Counted from the stretch's first letter, positions 33,747 to 41,766 are shown. The stretch is 64,000 nucleotides of DNA from Brevibacillus dissolubilis (GCF_006170445.1 NZ_VCNA01000002.1:310001-374000), one strand, 5' to 3'. Made by a program: numbers and translations. The notes: generated by a model not told the origin, from the letters alone.

Positions 33747-34235
33747 TTATCGGTTCATCGCGTCTGAGAGGATCGCAGCTATTCCTTGATAGCCCCTGCT
33801 GACGGCGATCTCCATAGCAGTCTTCCCCTCATGAGTTTGGATATCTATTTTGCCCCCGTATTGTAGTAGTAACATCATCATTTCTTTGTTCCCTGCTCTT
33901 ACTGCCTCAATCAATGCCGTATGACCAAAGTGGGATTCAGTAGCATCTATGTTTTTACAATGAGGCAGTAAGAGTCTGACAATCTCTTTAAAATTGAGGT
34001 AGGCGGCGTGGATTAACGGGGTGATTCCCAGATCGTTAGCTTTGTCCGGATCTACTCCTGCCGCCAAAAGAATCGTGACTGCTTGTACATTGTTAAAATG
34101 GGTAGCAATAAATAGGAGTGGACAGCCATGTTCCACATATTGATGTGGATCGTTCCCTTGGTTCAGCCAATCTATTAAAGTGCCTGTTTCTCCTCGTTGT
34201 AATGCATCGTAGAGAGATTGCTTTTGGTTACGGAT
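33747..34235 (-). CDS. Ankyrin-repeat protein, start uncertain
   Basis: The frame encodes four ankyrin repeats (VEHGCPLLFIATHFNNVQAV, DPDKANDLGITPLIHAAY, HFGHTALIEAVRAGNKEM, THEGKTAMEIAVSRGYQG), a protein-binding fold. A strong AGGAGG at 34248-34243 has no ATG, GTG or TTG at normal distance; 7 nt downstream is an in-frame ATC at 34235, followed by RNQKQSLYDALQRGE, which reads as a natural N-terminus. The first canonical start is a GTG at 34136, inside repeat one and without a ribosome site. Either ATC is used or the start codon has been lost. Target unknown. Confidence 0.65.
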   Translation of the reverse strand: MRNQKQSLYDALQRGETGTLIDWLNQGNDPHQYVEHGCPLLFIATHFNNVQAVTILLAAGVDPDKANDLGITPLIHAAYLNFKEIVRLLLPHCKNIDATESHFGHTALIEAVRAGNKEMMMLLLQYGGKIDIQTHEGKTAMEIAVSRGYQGIAAILSDAMNR

Positions 34236-34253
34236 TGTGCTTCCTCCTCGAAT

Positions 34254-34285
34254 AAAAAAGAGACCTCCTCGACAGTGGTCTCTTT
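34254..34285 (-). terminator. Terminator of the HepT-like gene
   Basis: AAAGAGACC (34257-34265) pairs with GGTCTCTTT (34277-34285), with a T run on the minus strand. It lies just past the stop at 34289 and just before the ankyrin gene's ribosome site. Confidence 0.8.
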
Positions 34286-34288
34286 CAC

Positions 34289-34696
34289 TTAGAATTCTGC
34301 AAGTAATATGGCGTTCTTAAAAACCTCAAAATCCGGTAAGTTCTTCCCGATAAACTGCTCGATGAATCCAACATCTATGGGATTGTAATTATGGATCACA
34401 ATAGCACGGAAGCCAGCAATCACTGCCATCCTATCTCTCAGTTCTTTTGAAATGATCCTCTTATCATATAACATATCGAATGCGTCACGGCTATGCTGGG
34501 GTACACCCCATTTTTTCACATCTGCAATATGCATAGACAGATCAATAGAAGCTACACAGGCGCGCTGGATATTCAGGATAATCGACTCTAGTTTCGTCAG
34601 ATCATGGAGGTGATCGGGGTTGTCCTCATACACCTCATGCACACGTCTTACACAGTGGTCGATCCATTCCAGTTGCTCATTAAGAAACTCACGCAT
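34289..34696 (-). CDS. HepT-like (DUF86/YutE-type) protein without an MntA partner
   Basis: This 135-residue all-helical protein ends with RAIVIHNY near residue 97, the R-x4-H-x-Y motif of the HEPN/HepT family. HepT proteins are RNases neutralised by the nucleotidyltransferase MntA, but many Bacillota carry a lone homologue (YutE) of unclear role. No MntA-like gene flanks this one; the neighbours are an HIT protein and an ankyrin protein. GGAG is 7 nt before the ATG. I favour a YutE-like orphan over an active toxin. Confidence 0.8.
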   Translation of the reverse strand: MREFLNEQLEWIDHCVRRVHEVYEDNPDHLHDLTKLESIILNIQRACVASIDLSMHIADVKKWGVPQHSRDAFDMLYDKRIISKELRDRMAVIAGFRAIVIHNYNPIDVGFIEQFIGKNLPDFEVFKNAILLAEF

Positions 34697-34741
34697 ATCG
34701 GTTCTCCATAATCATATGGCTCATCGTCCAGCCGATGCATG

Positions 34742-35080
34742 TTACATATCCCAACGCAGCTGACGTCCACCGATCAAGTGGAAATGCAGGTGGAACACGG
34801 TCTGCTGTCCATGCTCGCCTTTGTTGGTGACGATACGGAAGCCGCTCTCGCTGATCCCCATCTCGTCTGCTACTTTTTGCAGGGCGATGTGGATATGGCC
34901 GATCAGCTCTTTGTCTTCCGGCTGTGCGTCATAGATGGAGGCAATATGTTTTTTCGGGATTGCCAGCAGATGTACCGGGGCGATTGGGTTGATGTCGTGG
35001 AAGACGACGGTGTGCTCGTCCTCATATACTTTTTTCGCTGGGATTTCATTGTTTACGATTTTGCAGAAAATACAGTCCAT
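34742..35080 (-). CDS. HIT-family nucleotide hydrolase (HinT-like)
   Basis: This 112-residue protein is a complete histidine triad protein of the HinT branch: zinc-site Cys pair (DCIFCKIV), EDEHTVVFHDINPIAPVH and the triad HLHFHLIGG near residue 100. Such enzymes cleave purine nucleoside phosphoramidates and acyl-adenylates in the cytoplasm. The length and motifs are normal for the family. It lies upstream of the HepT-like gene in the same direction, 45 bp apart. Confidence 0.92.
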   Translation of the reverse strand: MDCIFCKIVNNEIPAKKVYEDEHTVVFHDINPIAPVHLLAIPKKHIASIYDAQPEDKELIGHIHIALQKVADEMGISESGFRIVTNKGEHGQQTVFHLHFHLIGGRQLRWDM

Positions 35081-35225
35081 GATTCATGTCTCCTTTGCCG
35101 AAATGGGATAATGGTGTTGGGATGGTTCTTATGTAGAAAACCGGTTTCTGTTGGCATAATATGCCTGTCTGATCCAGTATACCACAGCCTGCTGTCTCTT
35201 GTTTAGCACCTGCTGGGTTGGGTGA

Positions 35226-35459
35226 GGGTGAGGCGGACGCTGGCAAGATGTTCGCCTGTTTGCCTCCCTTCGGAGAAGGAGTGACTAGCCGCTGCGAAAA
35301 GAACAAGGCTGGGGCGTGGCAAAAATGTTCGGGGAAGCGGGTTCGAGCGATGGGGTTTGCCCCTGGGATTACTCGGGGAAGGTGGGGCCAGCCTTGTTCT
35401 TTCCTTCGCTGGGATGGGAGGCAAAAAAGGCTCGCTTCTTGCCAGCGTCCGCCTCACCC
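35226..35459. repeat. 234-bp nested palindrome
   Basis: Three nested perfect inverted repeats share one axis: 35226-35248 / 35437-35459 (23 bp), 35259-35268 / 35416-35425 (10 bp) and 35298-35312 / 35388-35402 (15 bp). The apex has a small GGGG/CCCC hairpin near 35352-35363. A single transcript would fold into one long hairpin. No frame or transposase is evident. It fills most of the 531-bp gap 35081-35611, whose remainder holds only a terminator. Confidence 0.8.
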
Positions 35460-35536
35460 GCCAGCCGTAGTGTGCGTCAGCACGAGACATCAATCATAGT
35501 AGGCTAGATAGAAAAAAGAAAGAGATAAAAAAATAA

Positions 35537-35583
35537 GAGGAAGCCTTGATGCACCCTTTCTGATGGTACGATGAGGCTTCCTC
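35537..35583 (-). terminator. Terminator of the 525-residue protein gene
   Basis: GAGGAAGCCT (35537-35546) pairs with AGGCTTCCTC (35574-35583), followed on the minus strand by an A/T run with seven T. Confidence 0.75.
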
Positions 35584-35611
35584 ATTCTTTTGTTTTCTCT
35601 CCACTCTCAGC

Positions 35612-37189
35612 CTAAGCCTTTTCTACCAGCTTTATCAGTCTCTCCCCCACATCCGCATCCGGCTCGGTCTCCAACAACTTTTTCATCATTGGTAGCAACT
35701 CCTTGCGCCAGACGTCCACTTCCCACTCTTCCAAGACGTGAATTGCCGCGGATCGGTTGCGAACGACCGGGCTCATGAGAGCTGTCTGAATCAGTTGGTG
35801 ACCAAGACCTAGGAAACGGGAGAGGTGTTGCAGGATAGAACCCAAGCAGTTGTGATGGTTGAATCCTAAGCCCAAACCTAGTTCCCGTGCTGGGCCAGTG
35901 GCGATTTTTTCGAGCGGGAGATGAGAAATGGCGAAGGTGACCACTTTTTCGGCTTGATTGCGGTCGGAGGTCTGCATGAGATAGTCATACAGCATGGATT
36001 TATCCGGGTTTGTCAGGAGGGCGGCATACAGGTTGTCCCATACATCTACACGGAGGGCATGGGCAGCATTGATGATGATATGGGCATTGTCGTCGCTGAT
36101 GGTGGCCGCTTCTTGTCGCAGGCGGTCATGCCAGCCCTTCCAATCGACCATCGTCTCGCACTGTTCCAGATGCTGAGCGCGGATGGCAGGTGTCCAGTCG
36201 TTGGCGCTCCAGTCCTGTTCACCCTCCGAACGCAGGTAGTTGCAGATCGTCACAAGCCACAGGAAATCGCGCAGTGTCTCCGCACGGTCGTACGCGTGAC
36301 GGAGGTAGTGGCCGATGACCTCTGCCGCATGGTCGTACCCCGTGATCCCGACAGAAGGGCCTTCATGGATGAGGCTCGCGATGAGACTCCCCGCTGACTG
36401 ATACAGCTCCTCATCGATGGTCTCTGCAGCCATAGCGGATCTCAAGTCACCTCCGACAGCACAGGTCAATGCCAAATATTCATCCATGATTTCATTTTTA
36501 AAACCTTCCCGCAGCATCCAATCCCTGATCTCCTGCGTCTGTGGCTCAAGCCGTTCGACCAGATGAATCCGCCCCCAGCCGTGCACCGATTTTGCCAGCT
36601 GGAACAAGGTTTCATTGGGTTCATGCATGCCAGATGTCAACGCAGCAGCGACATAGAGGGTGAATTCCTCATGCTTGCCTAGGGTGAGCAGCAGCTCCCG
36701 ATCACGCCCGATCTCAAACAGACCCAACAGCGCTATGCCGAACTTCACCACTTCCCGATGCGCCCCGTGATAGATGAACCACAGCGCCTCTTCATACACA
36801 TCCAACGGTCTGAAGTCCAGACGATTCCGCACCCGGTGCAAAAAATCATCGATCACACTCAGCACACCACGTTCCATCAGCAACACGTAGGTGGCCCGTC
36901 TGGTTTTGTTCGACGGATTGCGGAGTTGCTCTGAAAAGGTATCGATCAGGGATCGAAGCTTCCCTTCATCTGCTTCTGCACCCATATGATGTCCGAGGAT
37001 GCCATCCATCGCACCTGCGGCGAAACGGACAGCTTTCCCCTCCACACCCATCTCGGCTGCATCGGGAAGCTCCTCATATTCACGCGGCATCTCTCCCTTT
37101 TCATTGAGATGGCTTCGGATATAGTCAATGATTGGGGTCTTGCCGTACCATGGCAGGACCTCTGATTTGCTTTTAAAAAAGGAAAACAT
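35612..37189 (-). CDS. Uncharacterised helical-repeat-like protein
   Basis: I do not recognise this 525-residue protein. It is soluble, rich in amphipathic helices of about 15-20 residues, and has stretches that resemble HEAT or armadillo repeats (for example LLMERGVLSVIDDFLHRV and LGLGFNHHNCLGSILQHL). No catalytic motif, membrane segment or signal peptide is evident. Its N-terminus (FSFFKSKSEVLPWYGKTP) is unusual. The gene stands alone between its terminator and a gene-free 119-bp upstream gap. A scaffold or regulatory role is possible but only a guess. Confidence 0.75.
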   Translation of the reverse strand: MFSFFKSKSEVLPWYGKTPIIDYIRSHLNEKGEMPREYEELPDAAEMGVEGKAVRFAAGAMDGILGHHMGAEADEGKLRSLIDTFSEQLRNPSNKTRRATYVLLMERGVLSVIDDFLHRVRNRLDFRPLDVYEEALWFIYHGAHREVVKFGIALLGLFEIGRDRELLLTLGKHEEFTLYVAAALTSGMHEPNETLFQLAKSVHGWGRIHLVERLEPQTQEIRDWMLREGFKNEIMDEYLALTCAVGGDLRSAMAAETIDEELYQSAGSLIASLIHEGPSVGITGYDHAAEVIGHYLRHAYDRAETLRDFLWLVTICNYLRSEGEQDWSANDWTPAIRAQHLEQCETMVDWKGWHDRLRQEAATISDDNAHIIINAAHALRVDVWDNLYAALLTNPDKSMLYDYLMQTSDRNQAEKVVTFAISHLPLEKIATGPARELGLGLGFNHHNCLGSILQHLSRFLGLGHQLIQTALMSPVVRNRSAAIHVLEEWEVDVWRKELLPMMKKLLETEPDADVGERLIKLVEKA

Positions 37190-37308
37190 ACAAGAGTCAC
37201 CTCATTCAACAAGAAAAAAGTAACTCTATCTTACTAAATACAGGCAGGGTTGGAAATACGAAAGCAGTGACTTCACACTGCCATTCGTACTTCCACTCCC
37301 TGCCCTCA

Positions 37309-37878
37309 TCAGCCTGCCGTTCTCTCTCTTTTCAACAGCGCCACTACAGCACCGGCAATATACGCTGCCATAAGTCCGACGGTAAAGGTGTAGAGATTAT
37401 AATACAGGAGGAACATCCCTGGATGAAGCCAATCCATGAACAAGCCATCTGCGCCTGGGATCGTGCCAGCCATCATGGAATCGGCCCATCCATTGAGCAG
37501 CCGCATCTCCCCTACCAAGGAGACAGCGATCGCCATCAGGCTGACAGGGATGACAGCGAGCGACCAGCTTTTGGTTTTGGCGTGGAGAATCTGGCTGCTT
37601 TTGACGGCGGTCATCGTGAGGAAGATAAGGAAGATCGGAACCATCGCGATCCCAGCCGCCATGATCATGCTGGAAAAATCCGTCCAGTGCTCTGGCTTCA
37701 TGGTCAGTATCCGCGCGATGAGGAACCCGACGACGCTACTAATGAAGAACAGAAACAAAATCCCCCAGTTCGGGCGTCCGGAACCTCGTTGTGCCACTCC
37801 TCCCGGCAGACCTACCGCCAATGTCGCGCAGATCGCCACCACGATGATAAACGCATTCAAGTTGATGTTCATATCCAT
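37309..37878 (-). CDS. Uncharacterised membrane protein
   Basis: The start at 37878 (MDMNINLNAF) has GGGG 8 nt upstream; the frame extends further to 38004 but overlaps the GIY-YIG-like gene and lacks membrane character there. The roughly 189-residue product has five hydrophobic segments (AFIIVVAICATLAVGLPGG; LFLFFISSVVGFLIARIL; ...) with short loops. No family is recognised. It follows the GIY-YIG-like gene by 22 bp and could be co-transcribed. Confidence 0.65.
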   Translation of the reverse strand: MDMNINLNAFIIVVAICATLAVGLPGGVAQRGSGRPNWGILFLFFISSVVGFLIARILTMKPEHWTDFSSMIMAAGIAMVPIFLIFLTMTAVKSSQILHAKTKSWSLAVIPVSLMAIAVSLVGEMRLLNGWADSMMAGTIPGADGLFMDWLHPGMFLLYYNLYTFTVGLMAAYIAGAVVALLKRERTAG

Positions 37879-37900
37879 GTCTGTTTCCCCTGCTTTCAAG

Positions 37901-38263
37901 CTAGAGCTTTTGTTTGTGATACCCCTTCTCCCCGTATGGCTGGAGCTGTTCGAGCCATTTGGCTTCCATGTCCTTGAGCTCTGCCTTGTATTCATCCTGC
38001 ACATCGTCGCGCGGCTTGACTTTTTCTAACACCTCAAACGCAAACGACTCTGCTCCGAATTGGTTGTAATCTGCTTGCAATTCCTTGTTCGGATGACCGC
38101 CGAGCTTGAGCTGGAAGAGGTGACGGTTATAGACCAAGTCGAGATTGGTACTGGTGTTAAGGAAGATTTTTCCGTTGGCGAGATTCTTAATCTGGAACAC
38201 TCCAGTCGGGCGGTGGGTCATTTTATAATCCATTTTGATTTGTTTTCGTTTTTGCATTTCCAT
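37901..38263 (-). CDS. GIY-YIG-like small protein with degenerate active site
   Basis: This 120-residue protein has the GIY-YIG fold order: a first strand TGVFQIKNL, NGKIFLNTSTNLDLVYNRH, ADYNQFGAESFAFEVLE. The catalytic Tyr motifs are changed (GVFQI and IFLN instead of GIY and YIG), while an Arg and a Glu that normally help catalysis may be kept (YNRH, FEVLE). Small proteins of this group are common in Bacillota and are probably not active nucleases. AAGGAG is 9 nt before the ATG. Confidence 0.65.
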   Translation of the reverse strand: MEMQKRKQIKMDYKMTHRPTGVFQIKNLANGKIFLNTSTNLDLVYNRHLFQLKLGGHPNKELQADYNQFGAESFAFEVLEKVKPRDDVQDEYKAELKDMEAKWLEQLQPYGEKGYHKQKL

Positions 38264-38304
38264 ATGGGTGTGGCTCCTTCCTGCCTCGTTTTGGATTTTG
38301 TCAC

Positions 38305-38336
38305 TTTTATACCTGTGACGTTTTATACCTGTTACG
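38305..38336. repeat. Tandem 16-bp repeat
   Basis: TTTTATACCTGTGACG (38305-38320) is directly followed by TTTTATACCTGTTACG (38321-38336). It sits immediately after the stop of the DUF2087 gene and about 42 bp upstream of the GIY-YIG-like gene, where it could be a regulator site. Confidence 0.7.
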
Positions 38337-38337
38337 T

Positions 38338-39111
38338 TTACACGGTAAGCCAGTAGGCGCTGCCGTCATCTTTGCGGTCCATGAAACCGTATTCGATCAG
38401 ATAGCGGCGCAGGGTGACATACTCTTCGGTGTGTACGGTTTTGAGGATTTCGTTGACCTCTTTTTCTGTGTACTGCTTGTTGGTCTCGAAGCGTTGGATG
38501 ATATGGCGCAGAATCGCCACCTTGCGCTTCTCCTTTTTCGGGAACTCGGTGAGATGACCATCCGGCCCTTCCGGAAAATATCGGCGAATCAGGTCAGAGT
38601 TCTCTTCCTCGGTGATATTGAAGCGCTCATCTACCACCGTCGCGGTCTTTGGGATCGGGATGAACTTCTGCTTTTTGTGCGGACGGCTGTCCAGCAGCTC
38701 CATGATCGCGAGGAACACCTTGGCCTGCTTCTCTTTTTCACGCAGGGTGAAACGGTGGTTGCGGATCGTGGAAGTACTGCCCCCGCCCATCTCCTTGACG
38801 ATATCGTTATCGCTTCGCCCCTCATAAAAGAACTGGAGCAGGGTCTTTTGCAGATCGGTCAGCCCGGTGAATTTTTTATTGAGGTCGAGCAGGTACTCAA
38901 ACACGGATGAATGCGCCTGCTCGATATGCACCTGTGTATATTTGTGGGCCTCGTACAAGACACCGTTGTCCGGGTAGATGACTCCCTTGGTAAAACGCTC
39001 CCCACAAATCAGGCAAACATATTGCTCATTTGTTTGGTCTTCCATGTAGCCTTGTTTGATTTCTTCTACGGATGCACTCCAAAACAGTTCTGTCAGATCG
39101 CTCATTTCCAC
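38338..39111 (-). CDS. DUF2087 transcriptional regulator with zinc-finger-like N-terminus
   Basis: About 257 residues. Near residues 32-68 lie CLICGERF and HKYTQVHIEQAH, a C2H2-like metal-site arrangement. Residues 80-125 resemble a LuxR-type helix-turn-helix (LTDLQKTLLQFFYEGRSDNDIVKEMG, STIRNHRFTLREK). Residues about 180-255 match DUF2087 (KEKRKVAILRHIIQRF, YTEKEVNEIL, LRRYLIEYGFMDR). DUF2087 is found in putative regulators. The GTG at 39111 is 6 nt from GAGGAG; ATG at 39105 and TTG at 39114 are alternatives. A good sigmaA promoter lies upstream. Confidence 0.75.
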   Translation of the reverse strand: MEMSDLTELFWSASVEEIKQGYMEDQTNEQYVCLICGERFTKGVIYPDNGVLYEAHKYTQVHIEQAHSSVFEYLLDLNKKFTGLTDLQKTLLQFFYEGRSDNDIVKEMGGGSTSTIRNHRFTLREKEKQAKVFLAIMELLDSRPHKKQKFIPIPKTATVVDERFNITEEENSDLIRRYFPEGPDGHLTEFPKKEKRKVAILRHIIQRFETNKQYTEKEVNEILKTVHTEEYVTLRRYLIEYGFMDRKDDGSAYWLTV

Positions 39112-39148
39112 CAAACGCTCCTCTTTTGTATCTGTTTAATATATAGAC

Positions 39149-39177
39149 ATCTTACATTTACGTTTGGTTTTTGTCAA
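39149..39177 (-). promoter_or_regulatory. sigmaA promoter of the DUF2087 regulator
   Basis: On the minus strand a perfect TTGACA (39177-39172) and TAAGAT (39154-39149) are separated by exactly 17 bp, about 38 bp before the start codon. Confidence 0.7.
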
Positions 39178-39198
39178 CGTTCCCTCAAAAAAACAGAC

Positions 39199-39232
39199 AG
39201 CCGCCCGCTCTCCATCGCAGGAGTTCGGGCGG
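39199..39232 (-). terminator. Terminator of the membrane-anchored protein gene
   Basis: GCCGCCCG (39199-39206) pairs with CGGGCGGC (39225-39232), followed on the minus strand by TGTCTGTTTTTTT. Confidence 0.8.
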
Positions 39233-39261
39233 CTTGTATGCCGCAAGCGTATGATTGCTGT

Positions 39262-40038
39262 CTACTTTTTATGAAAAATGAATTCGCGGAGTGCTCCCAG
39301 CTCAGCAATCTTTCGGTGAAGCCGTTTGATCTGATATTCCTGTCCGGGGCCGACGACAGAAAAGTGCTCCATCAGGTTGATCCTATGCTCATAGCTGTTG
39401 ATGCCCAGGTCAAAGATTTCGTTGATATACGCCTGGGTGCGAGGGGTCAGCTTGGTATGTTCATACGTACGGATGATTTCGATACAGGTATTGCCGATCT
39501 CCTCCAGCGAGTTGAGGTACACATGTGGGGACGAGCGTCCATCGTCTGTGCCGCCGGTGATGAACCAGAGCGGGTTTTTCGTCTCAAAGGCCCCCATCTT
39601 TTCATAGGTGACGAGCATATCCTTGAGCAGTTGGCGTTTTTTATCGGGATCAGACACTTTTTTCGAGGTGTGGGCATAGCTGTCCCTCAGGTGAAGCAGC
39701 ATGGTGATATAGATACGGCGAAGCTCGTCGTCATCGACCAGACTAAGGGAATTATTGCTGTTGTCCAGGATCAGCTTGTCGAGATAGACGGAGACGTGTT
39801 CATACGAGTTGATCGCTTCCTCATATTTTTCAAACTTAAACCAGCGCTCGCCGTCATGGAAAAGCTCCAGAATCCGCTCCTCGGTTTGCCGCTTTTCCTG
39901 CTGGGCGCTCAGTTCATAGGTGCGTTTATCCTGTTCATAAGCGACTATGTTTCCCGAGATGTAGCCGGTTGTCAGTCCAATCATGACACTTAGGGTGATG
40001 TTCAGGAGATACGGCAATCTCTTATTCAGGTTTCGCAT
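39262..40038 (-). CDS. Uncharacterised membrane-anchored protein with TPR-like helices
   Basis: The ATG at 40038 has GGAGG 7 nt upstream; an ATG at 40074 has none. The roughly 258-residue product has one membrane segment (residues about 8-32) and then a helical domain (ERILELFHDGERWFKFEKYEEAINSYEHV) that resembles tetratricopeptide repeats. I recognise no specific family. The bulk could face either side of the membrane. It is transcribed alone, with its own terminator. Confidence 0.65.
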   Translation of the reverse strand: MRNLNKRLPYLLNITLSVMIGLTTGYISGNIVAYEQDKRTYELSAQQEKRQTEERILELFHDGERWFKFEKYEEAINSYEHVSVYLDKLILDNSNNSLSLVDDDELRRIYITMLLHLRDSYAHTSKKVSDPDKKRQLLKDMLVTYEKMGAFETKNPLWFITGGTDDGRSSPHVYLNSLEEIGNTCIEIIRTYEHTKLTPRTQAYINEIFDLGINSYEHRINLMEHFSVVGPGQEYQIKRLHRKIAELGALREFIFHKK

Positions 40039-40229
40039 AGAAGTGTCCTCCAACAGCAGATGGTCTCTCTTCATCCTATGTCGGTTGGGACAGGGTTACG
40101 CCAATTCGCGGGAAACACAGCTGTTTTTCCTCCGTACAGGCACATTTGCTTCGAATATGGACATAGCTACACCGAATATTTTAATAATAAATACCCTGTA
40201 CCACCGGGGTTGCAACCAGCCCAATCCCA

Positions 40230-40715
40230 TCACATCCCACGCTGTCTACTCCAGACATACCCGATCCATGTCCAGACCCCGCTGTATCCTACACATCCAG
40301 CCAACAGGACCAGCATCCACCACTGTCCAAAGCCCTGTTCATTCACCTGCATAGGTACAGGAACATCTGCCCCAAACGTCAAAATCACGATTCCTGCCAT
40401 CAGACATAGCCCCCCGGATATGCTCACACTCCACGGATGCTGCCGGTACACAAGTCCACAGCCGACGACAAGCCCGAGCAATCCGATGGCAAAGTGAAAC
40501 ACCAATGCGGCTTGCGGCTGGAGCATATACAGAATCGGCAGTGTCAACAGGTACGTCATCACCCCGTACCTGATGCCCAGCATCGTACACCCCAGCAGGA
40601 TCGGCAGTGTGCCAAGCAGCATGAGATAAGTGCCCTTCCCAGGCAAAAGTCCCGCCGCCAGCTGAATTGCCGCCGCGACTACCGCCAGCAAGAGCATCTT
40701 GATCACGTCATGCAT
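40230..40715 (-). CDS. Uncharacterised membrane protein
   Basis: The 161-residue product has about five hydrophobic segments (VIKMLLLAVVAAAIQLAAGLL, YLMLLGTLPILLGCTMLGI and others) with short loops and a basic tail. The pattern is loosely like small S-component or DUF2232-type proteins, but no motif decides this. AAGGATGA is 6 nt before the ATG. It is divergent from the degenerate cupredoxin gene; the 191-bp gap 40039-40229 downstream of it holds nothing I can name. Confidence 0.6.
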   Translation of the reverse strand: MHDVIKMLLLAVVAAAIQLAAGLLPGKGTYLMLLGTLPILLGCTMLGIRYGVMTYLLTLPILYMLQPQAALVFHFAIGLLGLVVGCGLVYRQHPWSVSISGGLCLMAGIVILTFGADVPVPMQVNEQGFGQWWMLVLLAGCVGYSGVWTWIGYVWSRQRGM

Positions 40716-40827
40716 CTGCGATCATCCTTCCCCTTTTTTTCAGTAATGTTCCTCTTATATTGGTATTCGTGCCGCTTCCCTTTCGATTAATGACACGAAC
40801 CCTATTCCGAGAAAAGGAGGTCATCTG

Positions 40828-41766
40828 ATGAGCCGTTGGGAAAGACGCGTCAGTATGCCGGATGGGAGTATGGCGTCCTATGAACAGCATTCGGGCGCCA
40901 AATATATCAAATTAGTCGTTTCGCCGATCACCCAATCGATTTTACCGGACGTATCGATCGAAGCATTGGGGTATAACGGAGCTACCCCCGGTCCATTGAT
41001 TGTCGTGAATCAAGGGGAGTGGGTGATCCTCGAGGTGGAAAACCGCTCAGAGGAGCCGACCTCCCTGCATGTGCACGGGTTGACCAAACCCAACGAGCAG
41101 GACGGCATCCCCCAGATCGAACCAAGCCCGCCGATCAAGCCGGGTCACTCGCTCACCTACCAGTTTCAGGCATGGCAGGCCGGGACGTTTTTTTACCATG
41201 CGGCAGACCCGCTGCAGGTCAATCTCGGGCTGATCGGCGGTTTTATCGTATTGCCGTCAGAAGCCTTTTACAGCCGTCCCTTCGTCCCTGATCACGATTA
41301 CACCTTGATTTTGCAGGAATGGCAGCTGGAACAAAATGAAATAGGCCAGGTTAGCCCCGGCCTCTACCGCCCGAATCGCTACGGGCTGCAACCTAATTTT
41401 TTTACGATCAACGGCAAATGCTTCCCCGCCACCAGTCCGCTCTACACGCACTATGGGAATCGGCTCCGCGTACGGTTTATCAACAAATCCAATGATGCCC
41501 ATACAATGCATATCCATGGACACGATTTTCAGGTCGTCTCGGTGAACGGCTTCACACGCAAGGGCTGGATGGATGATACGATCAACATCGCATCCGGTCA
41601 GCGGTTTGACATCGAGTTCCATGCATCCAACCCCGGTGTCTGGCCGATCAACGGGACTAAAACGTTCCATCAGACCAACAATGGGGTCTCCCCCGGCGGG
41701 ATGATGACACGGCTTATTTATCTGGAGCGTCTGATGTCTGCCGTCGATAGGCCAACAGGACGATAG
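40828..41766 (+). CDS. Cupredoxin-type multicopper-oxidase homologue with lost copper ligands
   Basis: This 312-residue, two-domain protein aligns in pattern with multicopper oxidases: SLHVHGL near residue 92, GTFFYHAAD near 126, HTMHIHGHDF near 230. The second motif has HAA where HSH or HCH is usual, and the C-terminal HCHxxxH is replaced by GVWPINGTKTFH, so the type 1 Cys and several trinuclear-site histidines are missing. Genuine oxidase activity is therefore unlikely; a copper-binding or structural role is possible. No signal peptide is seen. A perfect AAGGAGGT lies upstream of ATG. Its last 53 bp overlap the convergent TVP38 gene. Confidence 0.8.
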   Translation: MSRWERRVSMPDGSMASYEQHSGAKYIKLVVSPITQSILPDVSIEALGYNGATPGPLIVVNQGEWVILEVENRSEEPTSLHVHGLTKPNEQDGIPQIEPSPPIKPGHSLTYQFQAWQAGTFFYHAADPLQVNLGLIGGFIVLPSEAFYSRPFVPDHDYTLILQEWQLEQNEIGQVSPGLYRPNRYGLQPNFFTINGKCFPATSPLYTHYGNRLRVRFINKSNDAHTMHIHGHDFQVVSVNGFTRKGWMDDTINIASGQRFDIEFHASNPGVWPINGTKTFHQTNNGVSPGGMMTRLIYLERLMSAVDRPTGR

